From: Opitutaceae bacterium
Lineage (GTDB): Bacteria > Verrucomicrobiota > Verrucomicrobiia > Opitutales > Opitutaceae
Direction: 5' to 3'
Length of the DNA: 64,000 bases
Assembly: GCA_017994935.1 (NCBI GenBank)
Contig: JAGOJU010000013.1
Span: 1 to 64,000 of the forward strand
The notes beneath the pieces were generated by a model, which worked only from the letters and a program-made list of their open reading frames with translations, had not been told where the DNA came from and ran no database searches. The position numbers and the translations under genes are program-made. Positions 28,137 to 37,663 of this stretch are shown one piece after another. Position 1 is the first letter of the stretch; every line of letters begins with the position of its first letter.

Positions 28137-29105
28137 TCAGTCCTCCACCGGGACATCCAAGACACGTTTCCGCTTTTCCGGGCATGGCCCCTTTCGACCG
28201 CACAAACCATCCCAGGTCCCCAGAATCATCGCCTTGAGCTTCCGCCAGCGGTGCGACTCGAACGCGAGCACCCGAACCCCGTTGTAGGCCGCAAAACACA
28301 GATCGAACAACGCCCAGTGCGGCACCGCCACAGCATGACGCCGCCACATGGCAATGCGATTTCGAGCGATGAAATAGTGCCGCAGCGGTGTGTGGTGTGT
28401 TGGGCGGAAATCATGCCCCGCTACCACATGTCGTGTGCGAGTGCCCAACCGATGCTCCAAAAATGCTCGATGCGAGACACAAATCCGAAAGCCGGATTCC
28501 GTCAGGCGCAGGCAGAAGTCGTTGTCGACATAGTCAATGAAGAACGAATCTTCAAAGCCTCCTACTTTTTGCCATGCATCGAGGGAGACTAGAGAACCGG
28601 AAGTGATTACAGATGTAACTGTAGCAAGATCCTCGTCTTCGCAAACTATCCGTCGGAAGCAGAAAGGCCACTGATCCGAACAGCAAATCCAGCGATACGG
28701 CTCGCGGCCTCTTACGGTATCGAGGATTCGCGGACCCACCACCCCCGCCATCGGAAGCAGCACAGCCGTGGCCATCAGGGCGGGGACCATGCCGGGCTGA
28801 GGAAGGCTGTCCTGGTCAAAGGTAACGATCCACTCATCTCCTTGGGCAAGCGCCCAAGCAGCCCCTCGGTTAAGAGCTGTCGCAACTCCAAGATTCTGTG
28901 GCAGCCGGACAAGGGTGACTTCAGGGAGCCCATCTAACAGCTTCGCTGTGTCATCGCCGGACCCATTGTCCACCACCACGAGCCGTCCGCATTCGGCTCG
29001 CATCTTTCGAATGCGATCACGCACACCTTCGTCCGGGTGAAAGGTAACAACCACTCCACACGGTAGTTTCTGAGGAAGAATGCACTCGGCGTTGGGAAGG
29101 GTCAT
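28137..29105 (-). CDS. Glycosyltransferase family 2 (rhamnosyltransferase-like)
   Basis: 322 residues. VVVTFHPDEGVRDRI then VVDNGSGDDT, NLGVATALNRGAAWA, the metal site TFDQDSLPQPGM (DQD), and GGFEDSFFIDYVDNDFCLRL, all usual for dTDP-rhamnose transferases such as those acting on O-antigen or capsule. The C-terminal part (RHYFIARNRIAMWRRHA) is amphipathic and probably membrane-associated. ATG 29105 overlaps the stop of the GT4 gene by one base (TGATG), so the two are translationally coupled. Confidence 0.87.
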   Translation of the reverse strand: MTLPNAECILPQKLPCGVVVTFHPDEGVRDRIRKMRAECGRLVVVDNGSGDDTAKLLDGLPEVTLVRLPQNLGVATALNRGAAWALAQGDEWIVTFDQDSLPQPGMVPALMATAVLLPMAGVVGPRILDTVRGREPYRWICCSDQWPFCFRRIVCEDEDLATVTSVITSGSLVSLDAWQKVGGFEDSFFIDYVDNDFCLRLTESGFRICVSHRAFLEHRLGTRTRHVVAGHDFRPTHHTPLRHYFIARNRIAMWRRHAVAVPHWALFDLCFAAYNGVRVLAFESHRWRKLKAMILGTWDGLCGRKGPCPEKRKRVLDVPVED

Positions 29106-30181
29106 CAGGGCATCGGCACTCCTTTCAATATTCCCTCCAACTTCACAACCATGGGCTCCAAGATAAGCGCCTGCATATCCAATTGGCCCTGACGAGCCAA
29201 GCGGATGCGCAAGGCCGGGTCGCCAAGCAGACGAAGGATCGAACGACCCAGCGCATCCAAGTCACTCGGCGGATAGAGGAGGGCATTTTCTTCATGACGC
29301 AGAAACTCACGATGGCCGCCGATATCCGTAGCTATGACACCGCATCCGCATACCAAGGCCTCGCAAGCGGGAAGTCCCCATCCTTCCGAACGACTCGGCG
29401 CAATCATGATGGCCGCATCATTGTAGAGGCGACGCAGTTCATGCTGAAGCGGATTTCGGCTATAGCTAATTTTCGGCGGCCAGTCGGCGGGCTTCTTCGA
29501 AGCAGCAAAAGCTGAAATCTTAATCCGATTGGTATGATCGGCCAAAAGCTTGTAGACAACGTTCATCACATCGATCGATCCCTTTTGCGGAAGTGGGTGA
29601 TGAGGCCAGAGCAACGAAGCCGGATCACGCTCCTCCACTGGCCGGTCCAGTCCAAACGTGACGCAATCGACGCTGTTCCGCAGGCATGTAGAGGTTTCGC
29701 CAACCTGCCCAATCAGGCTGCAAAGCCAAGTAGACACCGCAAACTTCTCCAGTGGCAGCTTCCATGAGGCTTCTACACGTGCGCGGGGAAAGTCCCAAGT
29801 CTCATACCCCTGCACGAAATAAAATTTGCGCCCGGCCTTTGCTGGCCAGGTTGCAACCATTTCTGCTGTTCGCACGGAGGTCGCCACCACCGCATCGCCT
29901 TCCGGCGCCCAGGCAGAAGCAAGCGACGGCGTCCACAGCAGCCGAATAGCCGGATGCAAGTCAATCCAACGGTCAGGAGAATAGCCCTTCACTACCGCCC
30001 AGGCTCCATAGCGCCCCAACCGGAGCACCCTCTTCCAGAAGGGTGCCAACGACAGATCTGATGGCATAACCACAGTGATAGCCGTCCCACTTTGCGCGAG
30101 GGCATTGGCATATCGAAACACCATCCGTGTTCCTCCCGCCGGATAGCGAGCGCCGCCAGGGAGGACGAAAGTAATTTTCAT
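29105..30181 (-). CDS. Glycosyltransferase family 4
   Basis: 358 residues, GT-B fold. The N-terminal domain begins MKITFVLPGGARYPAGGTRM, with the glycine-rich acceptor loop. The donor-binding C-terminal domain has the retaining GT4 signature SRSEGWGLPACEALVCGCGV then IATDIGGHREFL (Glu of EGWGLP and the E in PACEA). It probably adds a sugar to a cell-surface or flagellar glycan. Start ATG 30181 overlaps the preceding GT2 stop by four bases (ATGA). Confidence 0.87.
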   Translation of the reverse strand: MKITFVLPGGARYPAGGTRMVFRYANALAQSGTAITVVMPSDLSLAPFWKRVLRLGRYGAWAVVKGYSPDRWIDLHPAIRLLWTPSLASAWAPEGDAVVATSVRTAEMVATWPAKAGRKFYFVQGYETWDFPRARVEASWKLPLEKFAVSTWLCSLIGQVGETSTCLRNSVDCVTFGLDRPVEERDPASLLWPHHPLPQKGSIDVMNVVYKLLADHTNRIKISAFAASKKPADWPPKISYSRNPLQHELRRLYNDAAIMIAPSRSEGWGLPACEALVCGCGVIATDIGGHREFLRHEENALLYPPSDLDALGRSILRLLGDPALRIRLARQGQLDMQALILEPMVVKLEGILKGVPMP

Positions 30182-30930
30182 GGAATTCCCAGCAGTGTCC
30201 CCAATGCCCGCAGCCATTTCCAAGAGGCTCGAGCGAGCAAACAAATGATATCTCGAAACGCAGCTCCGCTATGCAAGAGAAGCACCTGCGCTGCCTCCCG
30301 CTTCGCCAGTCGTCGGGTTTCAGGTCGCTCACTTATGCCCTTGGTATCGAACCGCGCCAGGCAGACCGAAATAACATCAACACGGCTATGCCTATTTAAA
30401 GCCCGAAACCAAAAGTCATAGTCCATCGCAACCCGCCAGCGTTGATGAAACCCACCGGCCTCAAGAAGAACACGGCGACGAACAATCGCCCCCGGATGTA
30501 ACGGCCAACATACAAGAAGCGGCCATTGCTGTTTGAGTAGAGGCATCTCGCGCGGCTTCGCTTCATCATCAAACTGTATCGTACCGAACACCACGTTAGC
30601 CCTCGTCTGTGCCAAGTGAGTGAATAACCAAGATGCATCCAGGTTCTCATGCACAGCATCCCCTCCATTGACGAACCAGACCCATTCGCCAGATGAACTA
30701 TCCAAACCCTCATTGAAGGCATTGGAGATACCTTGGCCAGATTGTCTGACATAGATAACTTCATCGCCCCTCAACAGCTCCGACGAATGACATACCGCCT
30801 CATCGCCACCGTCCACAACCACATGCTGAGCGCCGAGCGGCATGATCCTCGACACGCTTTCAAGCGTACGGGAAAGGCCATTTCTGTCGTTACGACTAAT
30901 GGTAACAATGCTTAAGAGCTCTCTTGTCAT
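30178..30930 (-). CDS. Glycosyltransferase family 2
   Basis: 250 residues. Begins LLSIVTISRNDRNGLSRTLE, then VVVDGGDEAV; GQGISNAFNEGLDSSSGEWV and the DxD-like FVNGGDAV; later AGGFHQRWRVAMDYDFWFRA, the motif of WcaA/colanic-acid type GT2 enzymes. Small for the family but complete. Four-base overlap with the GT4 gene downstream, and only eight bases after the GT9 gene, so the cluster is one operon here. Confidence 0.85.
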   Translation of the reverse strand: MTRELLSIVTISRNDRNGLSRTLESVSRIMPLGAQHVVVDGGDEAVCHSSELLRGDEVIYVRQSGQGISNAFNEGLDSSSGEWVWFVNGGDAVHENLDASWLFTHLAQTRANVVFGTIQFDDEAKPREMPLLKQQWPLLVCWPLHPGAIVRRRVLLEAGGFHQRWRVAMDYDFWFRALNRHSRVDVISVCLARFDTKGISERPETRRLAKREAAQVLLLHSGAAFRDIICLLARASWKWLRALGTLLGIP

Positions 30931-30938
30931 GACAGAAG

Positions 30939-32072
30939 CTATTCTTCACGAAAAACCGCCGATACTGCCTCGGCCAACATTGCCGGATCCACACTTGTTA
31001 TGCAATAAGGTCTATCATGCACACATATCCAGTTGCACCCCCTGCATGGCATAGAATTACTTACCCAGCGCTGCCGCTTCTGCTCGCCCCAAGGAACAAA
31101 CTCATTCGGCTGTGCGTCCCCGTGCAGAATAATAGCCCTCCGGTCAAATGCAACGGCCAGATGCGCCGCGGCAGTATCCACGGTGACAACAAGCTCGGCA
31201 CCGGCAATTTCATCTATATAATCTTCGACACTAGATACTGTTCCGCATTCAACCTCCAGGGAATATTGATCTGACAGCACCTTTTCGAGTGCCATCAGGT
31301 CGGCCCGTCGAGAAATATCGGATTGTAGTTGAATCGGCAGATGTTTATATCGTTCAACCTGACATAGAACACAAGCCAGAAGTTCTGCTGGAAAATCTCT
31401 GATCAAGCTACTACCAAATGGGCACACCAAAATATATTTGCCTCGAATCCCAGTGGTCGTGCCACTTAACACGGGACGCGTGGACCTGAAATCAAGCGCA
31501 CGTCCAAGGACAAGCTCCAGCAATTTTGCATGCCTCCAGAGCTCCCTATTGAACTCCCATGGTCTTGCACGATCTGCTCCTTCCGAGACCCTAAAATTCA
31601 CCTTCGCGAAGATAGTACGCCTATGAGATCCTATCTCCAGGCATGAAGCTTTGTCAGGATCAAGTACATAGACAGCACTTGCCTTGACCCAACTCAATAG
31701 GATCTCATCCCAGTCCGTGCGCTGATGGCGCAGGCAAATGAATTGATCACACATAACATTTCCAAACTGTAGCCTCAGCTGTCTTCCGGTTCTGAGCAGA
31801 TCCTTGTGAGTAACATGCGACGGCATTACAACAATTGTCGCTAGCGGGAATTCGTGCCTAAAAAGCAGCTCACTCCATTTGCTGGCTATTATAAAACACT
31901 CTTCTTCTCCGAATTTCGAAACTAGCAACCGAAGGGCTCCCAATGCCAGCACCGCATCTCCGAGACGATCAGCCTTAAGAATGCATACCTTGTATCGCTG
32001 CTGCGCTCGGCTGGGTGGGTTCAGGTCGGACGCCCACTTGGACACCAATGCCCTAGCAATATGCTTTAACAT
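30939..32072 (-). CDS. Glycosyltransferase family 9 (heptosyltransferase-like)
   Basis: 377 residues. KADRLGDAVLALGALRLL is the GT9 N-terminal acceptor motif (as in ADP-heptose:LPS transferases), and VVTVDTAAAHLAVAF is the C-terminal donor motif (usually SNDTGxxH). GGNWICVHDRPYC-like cysteines near the end (CRGCNWICVHDRPYC) are common in this subgroup. It may act on lipopolysaccharide or another surface glycan. ATG 32072 is preferred to the TTG at 32093. Codon use is less GC-rich than in housekeeping neighbours. Confidence 0.82.
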   Translation of the reverse strand: MLKHIARALVSKWASDLNPPSRAQQRYKVCILKADRLGDAVLALGALRLLVSKFGEEECFIIASKWSELLFRHEFPLATIVVMPSHVTHKDLLRTGRQLRLQFGNVMCDQFICLRHQRTDWDEILLSWVKASAVYVLDPDKASCLEIGSHRRTIFAKVNFRVSEGADRARPWEFNRELWRHAKLLELVLGRALDFRSTRPVLSGTTTGIRGKYILVCPFGSSLIRDFPAELLACVLCQVERYKHLPIQLQSDISRRADLMALEKVLSDQYSLEVECGTVSSVEDYIDEIAGAELVVTVDTAAAHLAVAFDRRAIILHGDAQPNEFVPWGEQKRQRWVSNSMPCRGCNWICVHDRPYCITSVDPAMLAEAVSAVFREE

Positions 32073-32365
32073 GAGGACAAAGCTGGAATGCAATATTTTC
32101 CACTATACTAAAACCTCCCTTGGAAGACTATTCCGTACATCTTTGCGGCGCCCACGGATCGTGCTCCAATCGCCGACTGGAGTCGAAATCCCCTCTCCCA
32201 TTGAATGATGCTTGTATAGTCTCATCCGCGGAGCTCGGCCCTACTTCTCATCGGTGTCGTGACATAGTCGCTCAGGGGTCAGATGTCCATCCCTATGCAA
32301 GTGGAGACAGCGTCCGTAGGAGAGCCTACTATCCAAACTTGTCTCAGGGGTCTTACTTGCCGGAC
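32073..32365. other. Intergenic region within the glycan cluster
   Basis: Roughly 290 bp without a supported gene. Base composition is mixed and no repeat or RNA was recognised. It separates the GT9-GT2-GT4-GT2 group from the upstream transferase. Confidence 0.4.
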
Positions 32366-33298
32366 TCACAGTTTTGTTAACTTCCACCGTTCCCGCCACA
32401 TGCGCCGCACTTTGCGTACAATTCGCTGTCCGAAAGTAATCCGGTGATACATCAACGCCGCCGAATGTGCGTCCGCTGATTCATCGCGAGCGTAAGTCAA
32501 CGGATGCTTCAGAGGGAAGGGCATGGGTTCTAGTGCACGACCGCCAGCCGGGTGGCTGGTATCACTCGTATGTGTCGCGTCGGCGCCAAATCCGATGTTA
32601 GAGACTAGGTTGAGGTAGGGATTCACGCACAATTGATCAGTCCTGAATATAGCGAACGCCCAACGGTAGGCCCATGAATCGACCTCACCCCGTGCAGTGT
32701 CCCGAAAGTTCAAGCGCCAGTATCTGCGCTCATCAGGATGAGTGAAACTTCGCCAGATGCGTCGGCGCAAGGTAGTATCGTTCCAAGCCTGCATTGCGTG
32801 ATCATAATCTTTCCATGCCCGTCGCCAAGTCGCCCACCCCCAACAGATTGGATAGCGTGAGAAATGATAACTCAGTCCATCCGAGGGAACAACATCCTGA
32901 TAGCTGCAGCCAGCAATCTGGGCCACTCGAGTTTCGTTTCTAAATCGTTCCAGCAATACTTCACAAAAGGGGAAGAACGTCGAATCAGGCAGACAATCAT
33001 CTTCAAGTATAATCGCTTCCGGGACCTGCGCGAACACCGCGTCCAACCCCGAGGAGACTCGCCGCGCACATCCCAAGTTCTTCTCAGCATACAATTTAAT
33101 CACCTCGCATGGCCAGTCCACTCCCGTCTCCACCACGGCCCGCGTTTGAGCGCAGAGAAGCACTTCCTCTGGTCGCCCTTCCCGGGGACCGTCCGCAACA
33201 ACAAATAGCCGAGTAGGTTTCGCCTGCCGGATCGCCTCCAGCACCTGCCGAGTAGGCCCAGGCCTCCGAAACACAATGAGAACAATCGCCGTATGCAT
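32366..33298 (-). CDS. Glycosyltransferase (HlpA/GNT-I-like GT2)
   Basis: 310 residues. Starts TAIVLIVFRRPGPTRQVLEA, followed by VVADGPREGRPEE, NLGCARRVSSGLDAVF and the metal-binding ILEDDCLPDSTFF (EDD), as in the GNT-I-like group of inverting transferases that includes HlpA-type proteins. CWGWATWRRAWKDYD is another hallmark of this group. Substrate unknown. The gene has an ATG start at 33298 and no Shine-Dalgarno. It is preceded by a 295-bp gap to the FkbM gene. Confidence 0.8.
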   Translation of the reverse strand: MHTAIVLIVFRRPGPTRQVLEAIRQAKPTRLFVVADGPREGRPEEVLLCAQTRAVVETGVDWPCEVIKLYAEKNLGCARRVSSGLDAVFAQVPEAIILEDDCLPDSTFFPFCEVLLERFRNETRVAQIAGCSYQDVVPSDGLSYHFSRYPICWGWATWRRAWKDYDHAMQAWNDTTLRRRIWRSFTHPDERRYWRLNFRDTARGEVDSWAYRWAFAIFRTDQLCVNPYLNLVSNIGFGADATHTSDTSHPAGGRALEPMPFPLKHPLTYARDESADAHSAALMYHRITFGQRIVRKVRRMWRERWKLTKL

Positions 33299-33593
33299 TC
33301 GCTAGGGCCCCCTCATTTCCCTCCCCAATTGCGAAATTGCTCGAAGAGCCGTACCGGAGACCAATTCCTACTACCACCGAAGCCCGGCAAGGTATCAAGA
33401 TCAGATAATTTCGGGCCCCTATCTGCACAACAAGCAGCAATCGGTGGACGCAAAGGTCCTCTAGTTCGTCTGTACGTCGGAGCACCGCCCAACTGGGCAA
33501 ACCGTGTAGAAATGAATATGAATGCCAAGGATATGGGGGCACACGACCTGGTTGTCGGAGTATCTATATTAATACTGAATAATAACATACAAC
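33299..33593 (-). other. Intergenic gap with a doubtful small frame (33313-33588)
   Basis: A minus-strand frame of about 91 codons starts MLLFSINIDTPTTRSCAPIS directly after the FkbM stop and runs through the gap. FAQLGGAP near its middle recalls the glycine-rich loop at the start of GT-B transferases, so it could be the decayed N-terminus of one. There is no further support; it may be chance. Confidence 0.25.
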
Positions 33594-34424
33594 TCAAGCA
33601 TCCACTATCGCCCTAACTGATGAAATCAAATCAGGAGAGACAGCAACGGCATTCTGAATCCCATAGAGATGACTTCTAAATATATCATTGAGATCAAGCA
33701 TTATCCACCCATGTGGTAGAATCCTATAAATCTGAAACCCAGGCAGAAGCCTAACCATGTCTTGGAAGAGTGTTCCCGTAAGCGCATGCATGGAATTGAA
33801 TTCAAATTGCACAATGCCAACCTTCCTTTCCCCGATCAGTGAGGCCGCCCCACGAAGGCAATCAGCCTCGAATCCTTCGGTATCAATCTTTATAAAATCG
33901 ACGAATTCAATGCCACTATCCTTGCAAAATCCGTCCAGCGTCACCACTCTAACATCAACACCTTTCGCACTAGAAGCATGGATTGTTTCAATCACAGCCT
34001 TCTCAAAACTAGCGTGTGAGGACCCCCGCCCATCCGCATAGTCCCACAAAGTTGTGATTCCGGGCTTGGCCCCTACCGCACACTCAATTATATTAACAGT
34101 CCCCTTCAGCCGGTTTTTCATCCGATAACCCGTCTCTGGGTGAGGCTCAAAAGCATAGATACGTGCGTTGGGGACAAACTGCCGAAGCATAGCAGAATAG
34201 GCTCCTTCATTGGCACCAACATCAAAGAACACCGGCGCACGCTTCATATCCCTCCAAATTTCTGACATTCTTTCTATCATCCGCTGTTCGCCACTAAGAT
34301 CGACGGAGTTTCCCACGCCAAGGCCCCGCGCGCCTAACGACAACAGGAAATGATTGAGCTTTCGTGCCCATGGGCGACCCGCCACACGCGCCCACGCGCG
34401 GTATATGACCTCTTTCTTATTCAT
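33594..34424 (-). CDS. FkbM-family methyltransferase
   Basis: 276 residues. S-adenosylmethionine-binding Rossmann fold: FFDVGANEGAYSAML (motif I), IYAFEPHPETG (motif II), and the FkbM signature VDFIKIDTEGFEADCLRGA. Such enzymes O-methylate sugars in polysaccharide and glycan clusters, so methylation of a surface or flagellin glycan is likely. ATG 34424 lies eight bases inside the end of the flippase gene, so the two are coupled. The gene is AT-richer than flagellar genes nearby. Confidence 0.85.
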   Translation of the reverse strand: MNKKEVIYRAWARVAGRPWARKLNHFLLSLGARGLGVGNSVDLSGEQRMIERMSEIWRDMKRAPVFFDVGANEGAYSAMLRQFVPNARIYAFEPHPETGYRMKNRLKGTVNIIECAVGAKPGITTLWDYADGRGSSHASFEKAVIETIHASSAKGVDVRVVTLDGFCKDSGIEFVDFIKIDTEGFEADCLRGAASLIGERKVGIVQFEFNSMHALTGTLFQDMVRLLPGFQIYRILPHGWIMLDLNDIFRSHLYGIQNAVAVSPDLISSVRAIVDA

Positions 34425-35814
34425 ATTGGTGTGTACGAGAGAGAAATGCTGACCATGGCATAAGCAGTGCAGCAGTCTGCTCACGCGCGAGCTGTCGCGT
34501 CGGTCGATACACCCAGCTTGACAACCAAGCAGCCACAACTTGTGCTCCCACGCTGCTCCATGCGGCTCCCATGGCGCCAAATCTAGCAGCTAGAAACAGA
34601 TTCAAGCTGAGGTTTACTACCGCACCAACAATAGTTGACCACATTGCAAATCGCATCATTCCCCATGTTATCAAGACCTGTGTTCGTGCTACGCCAATAA
34701 ACACAAACGGCGCGCCCAGTACATGAATTTTTATGACTTTGATCGATTCATGGTACTCAGGACCGAAGAAGATTTGATAGAGTGGCGGTGCAGCGATCCA
34801 GATTGCCAAAATATAGGCATATGCGGCTACTACACTCACCGAAAAGTAGCGACGCATCAATTGTGTCTGAGGCGTTGTGTCTCTTTCACAGGCCACCAAC
34901 GCAGTTAACAACGGCGTAGAGAGGGTCATTGGCAACAGATAGCCCTGCTCGGAAATGCGTAGCGCAGCGGAGTAAATGCCAATCTCCTTCGACCCGGCTA
35001 GTATTCGCAATATGATCTGGTCTATCCTCATATAGACTACTATGGCGATGCCTGATATCCAAAGAGGCCAAGATTCACGCAAAACCGCAACTAGCACCTG
35101 CTTCGAAGTTCTCCAAGTACCTACACCGACTCGATAGCCTTCAAGCATCCATCCAGTGACGATGCCAACTGCGCTCAGCTCAACTAGAACTACCCAGGCA
35201 AAGGCGAGTAGGGGTGCCTTCGTTTCAACCAAATAGAGACGCAAAATGCTCGCTACTACGAAAACTCCAAAGGAGGCCCATGAAGGAAGGCGTCCTAAAC
35301 TTTGAGATTGGAACCAAACAGTCGGTACTGCGGTAACGGCAGAGAAGGTTGTGGAAAATAAAACCATCATTACCAATATTTTGTGAGAATCTACTCCGGA
35401 AGCCCAAAGGATCAACACCAAGCCAAAACTGAGCACGATGGCTACCAAGGTTCTTAGAGCAGTGACCGTGCCCAGAATTGCGGGGACTCCAGTTGGCTGG
35501 CGGACAGATTCACGCACAATGAGTGCATCAGTTCCAACAGTGGCAACTCCCGCCCCTATGGAGCCCAGCGCCAATCCGAAGCTTAGCTCCCCAAATTTGT
35601 CACTTCCTAAGTACCGAGCGACGGAGCTAAGTACATAGAAGCCCACGCCCAACCGAAGGATTCTCTCAAACAGAAGACCGATAAATTCGCGAGTAATTCG
35701 CTCTGTTAGACTCGTTTCTCCGAAAAATTTACTTACCTGGAAGCGCACTGGGCGACCCTCGAAAGGACAGAGCGAATCGACAGGCTCGATGGTTTGATCA
35801 TGCCTTGCCCTCAC
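34417..35814 (-). CDS. Oligosaccharide flippase (Wzx/MATE-like polysaccharide exporter)
   Basis: 465 residues with about 12-14 hydrophobic segments. ITREFIGLLFERILRLGVGF then YVLSSVARYLG is the usual N-terminus of O-antigen flippases, and RIDQIILRILAGSKEIGIYS is the typical repeat-start motif in this superfamily. It would move lipid-linked sugar units across the inner membrane. The annotated GTG 35814 overlaps the flagellin stop (GTGA). The first 35 residues do not resemble the family, so the true start may be a later non-ATG codon. Base composition is clearly lower in GC than in fliC, so the boundary is abrupt. Confidence 0.82.
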   Translation of the reverse strand: MRARHDQTIEPVDSLCPFEGRPVRFQVSKFFGETSLTERITREFIGLLFERILRLGVGFYVLSSVARYLGSDKFGELSFGLALGSIGAGVATVGTDALIVRESVRQPTGVPAILGTVTALRTLVAIVLSFGLVLILWASGVDSHKILVMMVLFSTTFSAVTAVPTVWFQSQSLGRLPSWASFGVFVVASILRLYLVETKAPLLAFAWVVLVELSAVGIVTGWMLEGYRVGVGTWRTSKQVLVAVLRESWPLWISGIAIVVYMRIDQIILRILAGSKEIGIYSAALRISEQGYLLPMTLSTPLLTALVACERDTTPQTQLMRRYFSVSVVAAYAYILAIWIAAPPLYQIFFGPEYHESIKVIKIHVLGAPFVFIGVARTQVLITWGMMRFAMWSTIVGAVVNLSLNLFLAARFGAMGAAWSSVGAQVVAAWLSSWVYRPTRQLAREQTAALLMPWSAFLSRTHQYE

Positions 35815-36686
35815 TCCTCCAGCAACCGCAGCACCGACTTCGGCGACTGGTTGGCCTGGGTCAGCATGGCGGTGCCGGTTTCGTTGAGAAGCTTCAACTT
35901 GGTCATCTGGGTGGTCTCGCTGGCGACGTCCACATCGCGGATCCGCGACAGTGCCGCATCGAGGTTTTCGCCTTCAACCGCCAGGGTTTGTCCAAGAATC
36001 TCCAGCCGGCTCTGAACAGCGCCAGCCTTGGCGCGTTCGGCAGAGATCGCGTCAAGCGCACTCTCCAACGCTGAAACGGCATTGGGATCGTCGACGGATA
36101 GCAGAAAATTTCCCGAGGCGTCCTGCGTGATCACCGATGCCACCGAACCCGTCCGCAGATTGTTTGGCGCTACGTTGATCACCTCGTCCGAATTCACGCC
36201 GACATGCAGGCTCATCCCTCCATCCGGCCCGAACAATTGCCGCCCGTTGAAGACGCCAATGGGATCAGTGACATCTGCCGTGCCGCCGATCTGCGCAGTC
36301 GTGCCACCTATGGTGTCACGCACCTGCTGAAGCAGCGTTTTGAATTCCTCCTGGTACAAAGCAATGTCACCCGCACTTTGAATCGGATCGCGGGCACGCG
36401 TCGCCAGTTCAGAGAGCCGCGTCAGGGCGGACCCCATCTTCGCCAGCATGCCATCCGCGGTCTGCACATGGGAGATGGCATTCTGGACATTCGTGGCCGC
36501 CGCACCGTTTCGGCGCGTCTGCGATTCAAATTTCGCCGTCACTCCCACACCGGCAGGGTCATCGGATGGACGAAGAATCCGGTTTCCCGATCCGAGCCGG
36601 GAAATCGACCTGCCCAGAAACTCCTGGGTGCGGCCGAGGCCTTCTGCGAGGGCATACGAGGTGACACTGAACGAAGAACTGCTCAT
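35811..36686 (-). CDS. fliC: Flagellin
   Basis: 291 residues, a short flagellin with only D0-D1 and a small central part (no D2/D3). N-terminal SRLGSGNRILRPSDDPAGVG and C-terminal SRIRDVDVASETTQMTKLKL with ANQSPKSVLRLLEE are the conserved coiled-coil termini that pack into the filament core and are recognised by the export apparatus. Upstream are fliW and csrA, whose products control its translation by partner switching. The 3' end overlaps the flippase gene. No Shine-Dalgarno is visible; TTTCTCCACCC precedes the ATG. No good sigma-28 site was found in the 78-bp gap to csrA. Confidence 0.92.
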   Translation of the reverse strand: MSSSSFSVTSYALAEGLGRTQEFLGRSISRLGSGNRILRPSDDPAGVGVTAKFESQTRRNGAAATNVQNAISHVQTADGMLAKMGSALTRLSELATRARDPIQSAGDIALYQEEFKTLLQQVRDTIGGTTAQIGGTADVTDPIGVFNGRQLFGPDGGMSLHVGVNSDEVINVAPNNLRTGSVASVITQDASGNFLLSVDDPNAVSALESALDAISAERAKAGAVQSRLEILGQTLAVEGENLDAALSRIRDVDVASETTQMTKLKLLNETGTAMLTQANQSPKSVLRLLEE

Positions 36687-36764
36687 CGATGGGTGGAGAA
36701 ATCAGGGTTGTCGGAAAAAGGGGAAGGATTGGCAGGCGGCCGCACATCGAGCCTGCGCGACAGC

Positions 36765-37025
36765 TCAGCCGGCAGCGGGCGGTTTTGGTGCAACCGGTGG
36801 CAGCTTGGGCAAAGTCAGTTTCGGCAACGCTGCCGCTGTGGACGATACCGCCGCGGCCTGGTTCGACGCTGCAATGTCGGTCAGGACTTCCTTGCGGAAT
36901 ATCGGAACCTCGCGCGGAGCGTCGATGCCGATCTTCACGGTGTCGCCATCGATCCGGGTGATGCGGATCTCAATGTTGCCACCGATGACGATGGCTTCGT
37001 TCACACGACGTGTCAGGACTAGCAT
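36765..37025 (-). CDS. csrA: Carbon storage / flagellin translation regulator CsrA
   Basis: 86 residues. The conserved core [20 protein letters not shown] then [20 protein letters not shown] is complete, including the RNA-binding Arg of the first strand and the APREV edge. It binds GGA motifs in leader RNAs and represses flagellin synthesis when free of FliW. The family is usually about 60-75 residues; the extra tail ([20 protein letters not shown] and [14 protein letters not shown]) is Ala/Pro-rich and looks disordered. It lies 16 bp after fliW and 78 bp before fliC. Confidence 0.93.
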   Translation of the reverse strand: MLVLTRRVNEAIVIGGNIEIRITRIDGDTVKIGIDAPREVPIFRKEVLTDIAASNQAAAVSSTAAALPKLTLPKLPPVAPKPPAAG

Positions 37026-37041
37026 GGGTGAACGGAGTTTG

Positions 37042-37470
37042 TCAGGAGGTGACCAAGGGGTGGCGGGCGCTGTAGCGGCCGTGATTTGCAATCACAACCT
37101 GCTTGGCAACTCCCGTGCGGCGATTGACGACGACCGGGCCGACAAGATTGACCGTCGCAGTGGGTGGAACGGAGCGGCTGACGGTGACGATGTTCAGGAT
37201 GAGCGCATCCGCAGCATCGCTGATTCCCAGGAAGGATGCATCCTCGTCAAACAACTCGATTTCGTAGTCCGCCACAATTCCGGCAGGCTCGATCACCACA
37301 AAGTCAACAGGCCCCCCCCCCACCAGCCGCATCCAGCGGAATGGCAATTGCTCCGGATTGTAGAGCAATTCGAATCCCGTGTGATCGGGAAATCCCACCA
37401 GCCCTTCCGGCAACCGGACTTGCTGGGGTGGTGATTCAGGAAGCACGGGGGCTTCGGTGCTGACTTTCAT
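37042..37470 (-). CDS. fliW: Flagellar assembly factor FliW
   Basis: 142 residues. [17 protein letters not shown] and [19 protein letters not shown] correspond to the FliW core; [20 protein letters not shown] then [16 protein letters not shown] is the C-terminal FliW signature. FliW binds either CsrA or newly made flagellin and so links flagellin production to secretion. It is directly upstream of csrA and fliC. The leader reads TTTCTCTTCCCAAGCC before the ATG, pyrimidine-rich and without a Shine-Dalgarno. A 193-bp gap upstream could hold its promoter; no sigma-28 or sigma-54 match was seen there. Confidence 0.9.
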   Translation of the reverse strand: MKVSTEAPVLPESPPQQVRLPEGLVGFPDHTGFELLYNPEQLPFRWMRLVGGGPVDFVVIEPAGIVADYEIELFDEDASFLGISDAADALILNIVTVSRSVPPTATVNLVGPVVVNRRTGVAKQVVIANHGRYSARHPLVTS

Positions 37471-37663
37471 GGCTTGGGAAGAGAAACGAAATCAGGGTTT
37501 TGGTCGAGAGGGAGAATGGACGAATCAAGAATGCGACATGGTGGAGGAGCAGTCGTCTGTGGTCAGGGGACAGGTTTCAGGCGGCGAATCCGCAGAAGGC
37601 TCGGATCTCCTCAAAACAACGGAATACCGGGAGAAGAGCAGATTCTGAGCTCATTTCCATGTT

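Noticed and set aside
36687..36764. Sigma-28 promoter before flagellin (TCCGACAA as -10)
   Set aside because: No TAAA element at the right distance; the match is too weak.
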